A DNA stretch of 64,000 bases from Dyadobacter sp. Leaf189. Lineage in GTDB: Bacteria; Bacteroidota; Bacteroidia; Cytophagales; Spirosomataceae. Within the stretch, counting starts at the first letter, position 1, and every line of letters begins with the position of its first letter. Positions 16,025 to 23,971 of the stretch are shown here, piece by piece. The notes below the pieces were generated by a model. The model worked only from the letters and a program-made list of their open reading frames with translations, did no database searches and had not been told where the DNA came from. The DNA lies in NCBI RefSeq assembly GCF_001424405.1, contig NZ_LMPS01000005.1, positions 248,001 through 312,000 of the forward strand, in the 5' to 3' direction. The translations under genes were made by a program, and so were the position numbers.

Positions 16025-18394
16025 ATGCTACGCAATTACTTCAAGATCGCCTTCCGCAACCTTGCCCGCAGCAAGACTTTCTCAGGCATTAATGTGCTTG
16101 GTCTTGCATTGGGAATGACTTGCAGCCTGATGATCATGCTCTGGATCAAAGACGAATTGAGCGTTGACGCTTTCCACGCTAATAAAAGGCAGTTGTACCG
16201 GATCTATATGAAGGAATATTTCAGCGGAAAAATCCAGGGTGTGATCTGGACACCCGGTCCGCTGGCAGAGGAGTTGAAGAAATCGGTGCCTGAAATACAA
16301 CTTTCAACGCCATTTGAATGGGCCAGTAACCAGACCTTTTCGGTAGGCGATAAGATCAACAAACAGCTTACCAATGCAGTCAGTGCCGATTTTTTCAAAA
16401 TGTTCAGCTTTCAGCTCTTGCAGGGAACGCCTGATGCAGCCTTGAAAGACCCGAACAACCTGGCGATTTCCAGGAATATGGCCATTACTTTCTTCGGGAG
16501 CCCGGAGGCGGCGATGGGCAAGGCAATCCGGCTCGATAACCGGAAAGATCTCATGGTCAGCGCCGTTTTTGAAAACATACCCGGAAACAGCACATTGAAA
16601 TTCGACTGCCTTCAAAATTGGGACGGTTTTGTGGCCGATAATGATTGGGCCAAAGACTGGGGTACCACCGACCCGCTGACCTTTTTTATGCTCCGTCCGG
16701 ATGCTGATCCTGCCAAAGTGGAAGCCAAGCTCACCCACCTTTTGGATAAATATAACCGTGACCCGGGCAAGAGTTTTAAAACGCAGCTGGCTATGCAGCC
16801 AATTCACGAGTACTACCTGAACAGCAATATCAAAGACGCAAAAATGGACGGCGGGCGCATTGAATATGTGCGTCTGTTCAGCTTTGTGGCGGTTTTTATC
16901 CTGCTTATTGCCTGCATTAATTTCATGAACCTGGCCACCGCGCGTTCGGCGAAGCGCGCGAAGGAAGTGGGCGTGCGTAAAGTAGTGGGCGCAATGCGTT
17001 CCATGCTCGTGGGGCAGTTTATGGGCGAGGCGATTTTGCTGACGGTCTTTTCTGTGCTGCTGGCCGTTTTGCTGGTTGCGCTCGCATTGCCTGCATTCAA
17101 TAACCTTACAGAGAAGCAGATCACGCTGCCCTTCCGGGAGCCTGCATTTTGGGGAGCACTGGCAGGTTTGCTTGTGGTTACCGGGCTGGTTGCCGGGAGT
17201 TATCCCGCCTTTTTCCTGTCTTCGCTCAGTCCGGTCCGCGTATTGAAAGGCACATTGAGATTCGACATGAAATCCATTTTCCTGAGACAGGGATTGGTCG
17301 TATTTCAGTTCGGTTTATCGATTATTATGATCGTGGGAATGATCATTATTTACAGACAGGTGGAGTTTGTACAAACCAAAAACCTGGGCTACGATCGCGA
17401 AAACCTCATTTATTTCCCATTGGATGGTGATTTGGCTAAAAACTATCACTTACTCCACGACGCGCTGCTGGATATCCCGAGCATCAAAGAAGTATCCCAC
17501 ATGACAGAATCGCCTGCCTCCAATGGTTCAGGGACAGAGGGGATCACGTGGCTGGGGAGCGATCCAGGTAATAAGGTACGGTTTACGCCGGTAGGAGTAG
17601 GTTATGATTTTGTCAAAACAATGAACCTGCAGGTGGCCGAGGGACGCGATTTTTCAAAACAATTCCCGACAGACTCATCGGGTTTCCTGATCAATGAAGC
17701 GGCGCTCAAAGTAATCGGGTACAAAGACCCCATCGGCCGAGAATTGAGTTGGGGAGGCAGGAAAGGTCATATTGTTGGTATTTTAAAAGATTTCCACTTT
17801 CAATCACTGCACACCAGCATTCGCCCGCTGATCGCATATCTTGGTGCAAACAGGGTTTCTGGGAATGCAATTATCCGCATTGAAGCCGGGAAAACGACGG
17901 AGGCGATCGCCGCAATGGAGCGGCTTTGCAAACAGCTCAATCCCAAATTTCCGTTCACGTATTCGTTCACTGATGAGGCATACGCGCGGCAATATCAGAG
18001 TGAGCAGGTGGTAAGCAAGCTGTCGAGCTATTTTGCATTCCTGGCGATCTTCATTTCTTGTCTGGGATTATTCGGGCTGGCGACATTCACTGCCGAGCAG
18101 CGTACCAAGGAGATCGGCGTGCGGAAGGTGCTCGGCGCCTCGGTGGCCGGGATTGTGGGACTGTTATCCAAAGACTTCCTGAAACTGGTCGCGATTGCCA
18201 TCCTGCTCGCTTCTCCTGTTGCCTGGTGGCTGATGAGCAAGTGGCTGCAAAGTTTTGCTTACAAGATCGATATCGAATGGTGGATGTTTGTTCTGGCAGG
18301 TTTGCTGTCCGTACTGATCGCCGTTTTAACCATCAGCTTCCAAAGTATCAAAGCAGCACTGATGAACCCCATTAGGTCTCTCAGGAGTGAATAA
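16025..18394 (+). CDS. MacB/FtsX-type ABC transporter permease
   Basis: A 789-residue inner-membrane permease. Parts: membrane segment 1 (about residues 20-42, INVLGLALGMTCSLMIMLW), a MacB-type periplasmic core domain (about 45-270), FtsX block 1 (about 280-410, CINFMNLATARSAKRAKEVGVRKVVGA), a central membrane segment (about 425-450), a second periplasmic domain and FtsX block 2 (about 675-789, [28 protein letters not shown]). Members work with a separate ATPase in macrolide or peptide efflux or envelope-stress functions; no ATPase gene is in the window. I chose the ATG at 16025 because MLRNYFKIAFRNLARS matches the paralogue's N-terminus, although the frame is open from 15938. It is a divergent paralogue of the frameshifted gene. 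Confidence 0.9.
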   Translation: MLRNYFKIAFRNLARSKTFSGINVLGLALGMTCSLMIMLWIKDELSVDAFHANKRQLYRIYMKEYFSGKIQGVIWTPGPLAEELKKSVPEIQLSTPFEWASNQTFSVGDKINKQLTNAVSADFFKMFSFQLLQGTPDAALKDPNNLAISRNMAITFFGSPEAAMGKAIRLDNRKDLMVSAVFENIPGNSTLKFDCLQNWDGFVADNDWAKDWGTTDPLTFFMLRPDADPAKVEAKLTHLLDKYNRDPGKSFKTQLAMQPIHEYYLNSNIKDAKMDGGRIEYVRLFSFVAVFILLIACINFMNLATARSAKRAKEVGVRKVVGAMRSMLVGQFMGEAILLTVFSVLLAVLLVALALPAFNNLTEKQITLPFREPAFWGALAGLLVVTGLVAGSYPAFFLSSLSPVRVLKGTLRFDMKSIFLRQGLVVFQFGLSIIMIVGMIIIYRQVEFVQTKNLGYDRENLIYFPLDGDLAKNYHLLHDALLDIPSIKEVSHMTESPASNGSGTEGITWLGSDPGNKVRFTPVGVGYDFVKTMNLQVAEGRDFSKQFPTDSSGFLINEAALKVIGYKDPIGRELSWGGRKGHIVGILKDFHFQSLHTSIRPLIAYLGANRVSGNAIIRIEAGKTTEAIAAMERLCKQLNPKFPFTYSFTDEAYARQYQSEQVVSKLSSYFAFLAIFISCLGLFGLATFTAEQRTKEIGVRKVLGASVAGIVGLLSKDFLKLVAIAILLASPVAWWLMSKWLQSFAYKIDIEWWMFVLAGLLSVLIAVLTISFQSIKAALMNPIRSLRSE

Positions 18395-18539
18395 TGGGAT
18401 TGATTGCGCATTCCTCCCGAAATTTTGGCGGGCGTAATATCCGGTTCGGATTAATGGTTGGCAAAGTTTTATTAGAAGATGTTAAAACAGGCTGGTTCGC
18501 TGGCCTGTGTAATTATTTTCTTAATATAATTTCATCAAC

Positions 18540-19439
18540 ATGTCTGAGACAATCAATGTATCGCTTCAAAATCCGGTAGAAAAATATCCGAAACCGCCAT
18601 TTAACAAACAACCGCAACAGGTACCCGGACTTGCGTCCAAAATGGACCCCAAACCTGATCACGGTGAAGAAAGCTATAAAGGTGCAGGAAGACTGGTGGG
18701 CAGAAAGGCGCTGATTACCGGCGGTGACTCCGGTATCGGGCGTGCAGCTGCCATTGCTTATGCGAGAGAAGGCGCTGATGTGGTCATCAATTACCTTCCT
18801 GACGAACAATCCGACGCCGACGAGGTGATCGCGCTGATCGAGGCGGAGGGTAGGAAAGGCTTTGGTATTCCCGGAGATATTACGACTGAATCGTTTTGTC
18901 AGGAGCTGGTAGCGCAGGCTGTGCAGAAGCTGGGCGGACTGGATATCCTGGTCAACAATGCCGGGCATCAGCAGGCTGTCGAGTCGCTGCTTGACATTTC
19001 GTCGGAAGGTTTCGACGCTACGATCAAAACCAACATATATGCTCCATTCTGGATTACCAAGGCCGCTTTGCCGCACCTCGGCGCAGGCTCGGTGATCATT
19101 GCAACTTCTTCTGTCCAGGCTTACGATCCTTCGGAAAATCTGTTCGACTACGCGCAGACAAAAGCAGCAAACGTCGCTTTTGTGAAATCACTCGCCAAGC
19201 AGCTGGGACCCAAGGGTATCCGCGTCAACGGCGTTGCGCCGGGGCCGGTTTGGACTCCATTGCAGGTGAGCGGAGGACAGCCACAGGATAAGATCGTCGA
19301 ATTTGGTCAGGCTACACCACTGGGCAGACCAGGCCAACCGGCTGAGCTGGCTTCCATATACGTGCAGCTTGCCGACGGAAGCGCGAGCTATTCTACTGGG
19401 CAGATCTATGGCGCTGCTGGTGGCAGTGGTCATCCCTGA
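18540..19439 (+). CDS. SDR family oxidoreductase (YghA-like)
   Basis: A 299-residue NAD(P)-dependent dehydrogenase of the short-chain family, with the N-terminal extension typical of the YghA/stress-type subgroup (NPVEKYPKPPFNKQPQQVPG). The cofactor motif TGGDSGIGRAAA lies at about 60-71, the structural motif NNAGHQQ at about 138-144, the catalytic Ser in the ATSSVQAY segment, and the Tyr/Lys pair in YAQTKAA. The conserved VNGVAPGPVWTP stretch follows. The substrate is not evident; relatives reduce aldehydes or are induced by stress. It is a single gene ended by a very strong terminator shared with the DUF4374 gene. Confidence 0.92.
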   Translation: MSETINVSLQNPVEKYPKPPFNKQPQQVPGLASKMDPKPDHGEESYKGAGRLVGRKALITGGDSGIGRAAAIAYAREGADVVINYLPDEQSDADEVIALIEAEGRKGFGIPGDITTESFCQELVAQAVQKLGGLDILVNNAGHQQAVESLLDISSEGFDATIKTNIYAPFWITKAALPHLGAGSVIIATSSVQAYDPSENLFDYAQTKAANVAFVKSLAKQLGPKGIRVNGVAPGPVWTPLQVSGGQPQDKIVEFGQATPLGRPGQPAELASIYVQLADGSASYSTGQIYGAAGGSGHP

Positions 19440-19445
19440 TTTTTC

Positions 19446-19498
19446 AATGCAACAAAAAGGCCTGCCGGTGAGTCACCAGCAGGCCTTTTTGTTGCATT
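19446..19498. terminator. Strong bidirectional terminator with a 20-bp stem
   Basis: A perfect 20-bp inverted repeat (19446-19465 with 19479-19498) flanks a 13-base centre in which GGTGA and TCACC can pair further. Runs of A and T border the GGCCTGC core on both sides. It sits between the convergent dehydrogenase and DUF4374 genes. Confidence 0.93.
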
Positions 19499-19514
19499 CG
19501 TAAGCTGCAATCTG

Positions 19515-20855
19515 TTAATATGAACCCAGGTAGCTCGATCCCGACTGACCTGTTAATGTGGCTCCTTTAATCACTTCCTTCGTTTTCCAGTTGATCACGT
19601 ACAATTTACCTGCTGCGCCTGTGGGGGTAAGCGGTACGTAAACGTAATCTCCGCTCACAGCCAGGTTCTGATACTGACCGAAGTCCAGTCCCGCTTCGTA
19701 ATCGTTGCTGATCTTGGTTGCAGTTTTTGCATTCAGGTCGATCAGGGCAATGTAGCCGCCTGCGCCTGCGATGTTATACAGTACCAGACCAATCCCGTCC
19801 TGAATGTACCTCCAAGCCTGAATGCGCGTATCTGTCAGGTTAAGCGCTGCATCCAGATTGAAATGGTAGCCGCTGTCGTAATCGTTTGTGCTTTTGTTGA
19901 TGCGTAAAATGTCCTTTCCGCCTGTTGCAGTAGCCTGATAAATGTGACCATCATTTCCTACATACTGCGTCATGGTGCGGTAGGAATGGTTGTTCGTTTT
20001 CGAAAGGGTCGAATAAATCAGTTTGGGATTCTGCAATGAAGGATAATCTACCACCAGCGTGGTAGTTCCAATTGTTCTGTTTTCGGCGTCATTGGCCCAA
20101 ACCGGCGCGCCGCTTGCATTGTAAGACAATTTGGTCGGGTCAATTTTGCTCACATTGCAACCAATGAAAATTTTGGACTTATCCTCATTCAAAACCGGCA
20201 CATCAATGCGTCCTACCGAGTAACCCTGCGCTTCCAGTTCTGCCGGGAGCGGGAAGTCAAATTCAGTGGAGTTAGGTACCCTCGCTGTTTCCAGATCGAT
20301 TACTGCGATCCTTACTTTTCCCCTCGTATATTTAAAAATATGGTTGGGAGCGGCACCCTCCGTTACCGTCGTACTCCCTGTCAAATGCACGCCGATACCA
20401 ATGTTCTCAGCCGCTTTCGTCCAGCGCGGAGAAGTCCCGATGATGTCCGACAAGTCCAGTTCATTGCCTGTATCCTGGTAATCCTTGCCGCCTTTTACAA
20501 GGTATTTATTGAAAACACCGCCGTCCTCGCCGGTATACTGAATGTTGTACAGTTCGGTCCCGTTTTCGGAAGCCTGCACGCGGGCAGTACGCGCTGATCT
20601 TAACCCAAATCCGTTCTGGTAAATATTGATCGAAAAGTTGGGGTCGATTGCCTGTGCGTGGGTGATCGCATATGCCATTGTACCCCCGTTACCAGCTGTT
20701 CCGGCTTCATCCGGGATCGAGGCTGTGAGTGAAACGAATTCTCTTGCAGCCGGCGTTTCGCCGCCGCCTCCATCCGGATCTGTAACGTCCTCTTTACAGC
20801 CCGAAAGCGTCAGCGCAAACCCTAGTATCACAGCACTTAACAGATTTTTTTTCAT
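19515..20855 (-). CDS. DUF4374 domain lipoprotein
   Basis: A 446-residue predicted lipoprotein. The signal peptide ends in the lipobox LSGC (Cys at about 20), followed by an Asp/Gly-rich linker and a beta-propeller-like DUF4374 domain. Relatives are usually encoded beside TonB-dependent iron/siderophore receptors and PepSY proteins and are thought to be surface partners in metal-complex uptake. That matches the context here: it follows the receptor gene with an 11-base gap. No PepSY gene is visible. The function is inferred from family and position only. Confidence 0.85.
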   Translation of the reverse strand: MKKNLLSAVILGFALTLSGCKEDVTDPDGGGGETPAAREFVSLTASIPDEAGTAGNGGTMAYAITHAQAIDPNFSINIYQNGFGLRSARTARVQASENGTELYNIQYTGEDGGVFNKYLVKGGKDYQDTGNELDLSDIIGTSPRWTKAAENIGIGVHLTGSTTVTEGAAPNHIFKYTRGKVRIAVIDLETARVPNSTEFDFPLPAELEAQGYSVGRIDVPVLNEDKSKIFIGCNVSKIDPTKLSYNASGAPVWANDAENRTIGTTTLVVDYPSLQNPKLIYSTLSKTNNHSYRTMTQYVGNDGHIYQATATGGKDILRINKSTNDYDSGYHFNLDAALNLTDTRIQAWRYIQDGIGLVLYNIAGAGGYIALIDLNAKTATKISNDYEAGLDFGQYQNLAVSGDYVYVPLTPTGAAGKLYVINWKTKEVIKGATLTGQSGSSYLGSY

Positions 20856-20866
20856 CTTAAAAGGGA

Positions 20867-23329
20867 TTATAAAAATTTACTGATTGTATAATTTAACTTA
20901 ACTGAAATGCTTCTACCGGGCTTTTGCACTCCGAAATTGTCGTACATCTCTGCATTGAAAATGTTCTTCAGATCGAAGCTGGCCACCATCTTTCCATTCG
21001 GGAACCGGTAGCTCGCGCCTAAGTCGTGGTAGAACTGCGTGGGCGTCGTAAACCACTCAGATTCCATCCAAACGGTCCGGAATGGAGCGACAAAGCCTGT
21101 GTTATAGTAGATATTGAGGATTGATCTTTTCTGAATTTTATCGTTCAGTCGGTACTGCACACTTCCGTTCATGGTGAAGAAAGGCTCGTTGGGCAGTTGC
21201 AAATTGTAGAGGTCGTGCGGCTTGCCTTTCGGGTCGAACTTTTGCTTGAACAGCGTATTGAACTTGGAAAAGTTGAAGAGCGCATTCAGGCGATTGTCAT
21301 ACACATAGATGATCTCACCCTCAAATCCCCGCGACTGTGTCCTGCCCAGGTTGACGAACTTGGTCACCTGAATATCGGCATCACTTTCCCGGCCCGGCAC
21401 GATCTGGTCTTCCACAGCCTGTTGGGTGATTTTGTCGAAACCGTTGCGCCAGAATGCGCTGGCGTAAAGTGTAATCTTGTGTTTGCCCAGCTGAACCGGC
21501 CCGTGCCGGAAACCCAGATTGTAGTTCACATTCTTTTCAGGTATCAGGCCGGGACTTTCAAGGATATTGTTCTCAGGATCACCGTAAAGCTGGTTTTCAG
21601 TCGCTGCCACATAGGCGTTTTGCGTCGATCCGATGATATGCATTTTGGAAAATACATTGTAAGATACCGTCGCCCCATAGCCTTTGTTGTGGTATACAGT
21701 CTTGTTCTGTACCCTGTTCACCACATTCACGCCGTCTTGTTCCACCAGCTCCGGCCGTGTTTGAATGGTCCTGTTGGAAGTGTATTTTCCGAGCAGGTTG
21801 GTTTTTAGTTTATCGTTAAAAAACTGGGCTTCGTAGTTCATCGCGAGGATGTTATTCATCACGCTGCTTACCGTTACCATTTCCTTCTTCTCAGGATTAA
21901 GCAGGTCATTGTCGTCCCTGTCGGTCGTTTCCAGCTTGTGGTTCAGGGAAATGCGGTGACCGGGGAAAAGCGTGTAACCCAGGTTGGTCCGCATGTTGGT
22001 GATTTGCCGGTTCACTTCCACAATGCTCTTTTCGCCCTGCTGTCCCATTCCCGGCGTTGGCGGGACCGGCACGATCTGCCCGTTTCTGATCAGCATTCTA
22101 GGGTTTCCGTCCCAGTTGTAAACCTGCCCGACCGTGTCCTGCACGTAAGTGCTCCGGTAACTTCTTACCGCATTCACATTGACAGCCAATCCCTTCACCA
22201 GGAAGTTATTTTTGTTGTAGTTCAGGCTCACGACATTGGCGCTGTACTCGCCAAACCTGCCCACATAAGGCCGCGCCATGGTAGTTCCATGCGGTATTTC
22301 GCTGTAAGTGTCTGAGACATTGTAGCCTAGGAAGAACTGGTCAGCCCATTTTACATTGGTAAACCCGACTTCAAACCGCCCCCCGATGGATTTGTACTGA
22401 TTGTTGAACCTCCTGGCGCGATAATAGCGCTCCAATGTTCTGTCCGGATGTACAAACTTGGAAAACTTGCCCCAGGTAGTGTAACTATTATCTGTATACG
22501 TATAAAATCCCGAAGCCCTCGTCGTGAAGCCGGTTTGTTTATTACGGTAAATCCCTGAAATGTCAGATTGGAATGTATTGAACGAACCGTAAGCCACAGC
22601 GGCCGTGATGTTGTTCTGCGAAGCATCTTTTTTCAACACCACGTTGATTGCGCCGCCCACGTAATCGCCTGTGAGGTGGGAGGGTAGTACTCCTTTGTAT
22701 ACTTCAATGCGTTCGATCATTGCCGGCGGAATGTTGTTCAGATTGAAGGAAGACCCGTAAGTGGATATTTCGATCCCGTCAAGAAAAATCCCCACAGCGC
22801 TGCCCGACATTCCATTGAGGTTGTACTCAACCCGCGAGCCAATACCGCCATTCTGACGAACACGCACCCCCACGGCCCGGTCGAGCAGCTCGTTGGTGGT
22901 CAGGTTGCGTAGGGAGGCTTCCTTGGTTTCAATGACTGCCACGGCAAAGCCCGTCGTTTCGATTTCCTTCTTTTCGGTTTTTTGAACGATCTGAACTTCA
23001 TTGAGGTCCAGGGCAGTCCGCGTTACCACCGGGTTAATCTCGTGCAGAGGCTTGTGAACGTGGATTTTCGTTGTTTTTGATTTGATCTCAACGGATGTGA
23101 TCACAAGATCCCGGTTTCCGTAAGGCACCTCTTTCAGCTGGAACGTACCATCGGTCTCAGAGAAAGTAGCAATGCTGGTACCGTCAATGCGGACCGTCAC
23201 GAAGCTGATCACCGAACCTTTATCATCCTTTACTGTGCCCTTGATCGTTGCCGTTTTCGGTGCAGTCTGTGCAGCGGACGTGATATGTAGCAGGGTAAGT
23301 AATGCCGTGAAGAGTAAATTTAGTTGCAC
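20867..23329 (-). CDS. TonB-dependent receptor, probably for iron/siderophore
   Basis: About 820 residues, made as an outer-membrane receptor. The signal peptide (VQLNLLFTALLTLLHITSAAQ) is followed by a carboxypeptidase-regulatory-like domain (IKGTVKDDKGSVISFVTV), a plug with NELLDRAVGVRVRQNGG and GIFLDGIEISTYG, and a C-terminal barrel ending ISVKLNYTISKFL. I place the start at the GTG at 23329. The frame is open to an ATG at 23431, but a TATATTTG promoter box at 23356-23363 lies inside that extension, and a signal peptide begins exactly at the GTG. The partner DUF4374 lipoprotein gene supports a siderophore or haem-like substrate. The start site is less certain than the identity. Confidence 0.88.
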   Translation of the reverse strand: MQLNLLFTALLTLLHITSAAQTAPKTATIKGTVKDDKGSVISFVTVRIDGTSIATFSETDGTFQLKEVPYGNRDLVITSVEIKSKTTKIHVHKPLHEINPVVTRTALDLNEVQIVQKTEKKEIETTGFAVAVIETKEASLRNLTTNELLDRAVGVRVRQNGGIGSRVEYNLNGMSGSAVGIFLDGIEISTYGSSFNLNNIPPAMIERIEVYKGVLPSHLTGDYVGGAINVVLKKDASQNNITAAVAYGSFNTFQSDISGIYRNKQTGFTTRASGFYTYTDNSYTTWGKFSKFVHPDRTLERYYRARRFNNQYKSIGGRFEVGFTNVKWADQFFLGYNVSDTYSEIPHGTTMARPYVGRFGEYSANVVSLNYNKNNFLVKGLAVNVNAVRSYRSTYVQDTVGQVYNWDGNPRMLIRNGQIVPVPPTPGMGQQGEKSIVEVNRQITNMRTNLGYTLFPGHRISLNHKLETTDRDDNDLLNPEKKEMVTVSSVMNNILAMNYEAQFFNDKLKTNLLGKYTSNRTIQTRPELVEQDGVNVVNRVQNKTVYHNKGYGATVSYNVFSKMHIIGSTQNAYVAATENQLYGDPENNILESPGLIPEKNVNYNLGFRHGPVQLGKHKITLYASAFWRNGFDKITQQAVEDQIVPGRESDADIQVTKFVNLGRTQSRGFEGEIIYVYDNRLNALFNFSKFNTLFKQKFDPKGKPHDLYNLQLPNEPFFTMNGSVQYRLNDKIQKRSILNIYYNTGFVAPFRTVWMESEWFTTPTQFYHDLGASYRFPNGKMVASFDLKNIFNAEMYDNFGVQKPGRSISVKLNYTISKFL

Positions 23330-23355
23330 CTTATTTAGACTAATTATATTGAGTG

Positions 23356-23363
23356 CAAATATA
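23356..23363 (-). promoter_or_regulatory. -7 promoter box TATATTTG of the TonB receptor
   Basis: An exact TAnnTTTG match on the minus strand, about 26 bases upstream of the GTG start at 23329. A TTG lies about 15 bases further upstream, slightly close for a -33 element. This box decides the choice of start codon for the receptor gene. Confidence 0.5.
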
Positions 23364-23533
23364 GGTGCCGCTAAACAGCAAAAATGACGTTTAAGGGAAT
23401 GGTAATGACGCGAGAGGGAGTAATGCAGCAATGCCCGCGCTGATGTGCATTGCGGTCAATAAAGCATTGGTACGAATGTTGCCTACAAAACTTTATCTTA
23501 CCTTAGGTGACATATTATTCTACAAACTACTTC

Positions 23534-23953
23534 ATGATTCACTCCATAGTTTATTTGAGTTCAGCGAAGACGCTCGCAGACGAGCCGGAGTTAGGTGCAA
23601 TACTCGAACAAAGCCGGAAGAACAATGCTTCGCTGGATATTACGGGTGCATTGCTGTATTGTAACGGCAGTATCATTCAAGTCCTCGAAGGACCGAAGGA
23701 TACTGTGACTCCGTTATTTGACAAAATTAAAAATGATGCGCGCCACACGCAGGTGATCACGCTTTTTCAGGGCGAGGTAAATGCGAGATCGTTTGAAAAA
23801 TGGTCTATGGGGTACATTACAACCAATACCCGGAATATGGACGAGTTGAAGGATCAGCTTCTGTTTGTAAATAATCCGTACATCGACCAACATTCAGAAA
23901 ACAAGATCCTGTCGCTGCTGCAAACCTTTTTCCGTAACAATCACCGGAATTGA
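23534..23953 (+). CDS. Stand-alone BLUF-domain blue-light sensor
   Basis: A 139-residue flavin-binding photoreceptor of the short single-domain type. The key residues fall at the spacing of Slr1694 (Tyr8, Asn32, Gln50, Trp91, Met93): here Tyr7 in SIVYLSS, Asn31 in RKNNASLDITGAL, Gln49 in IIQVLEG, Trp90 and Met92 in KWSMGY. A short helical cap (to about residue 139) is the only output element, so it must act on a separate partner protein. No EAL, GGDEF or regulator gene is adjacent. The ATG at 23534 is preferred to the one at 23507 because the domain begins immediately after it. Confidence 0.93.
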   Translation: MIHSIVYLSSAKTLADEPELGAILEQSRKNNASLDITGALLYCNGSIIQVLEGPKDTVTPLFDKIKNDARHTQVITLFQGEVNARSFEKWSMGYITTNTRNMDELKDQLLFVNNPYIDQHSENKILSLLQTFFRNNHRN

Positions 23954-23970
23954 AAGCTTTCCAATTCCGG
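23944..23970. terminator. Hairpin between convergent BLUF and GH20 genes
   Basis: The arms CCGGAATTG and CAATTCCGG (9 bp) flank a 9-base loop. The left arm overlaps the BLUF stop codon and the right arm ends one base before the GH20 stop. It lacks a good T run, so it is a weaker terminator candidate than the others. Confidence 0.5.
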
Positions 23971-23971
23971 C

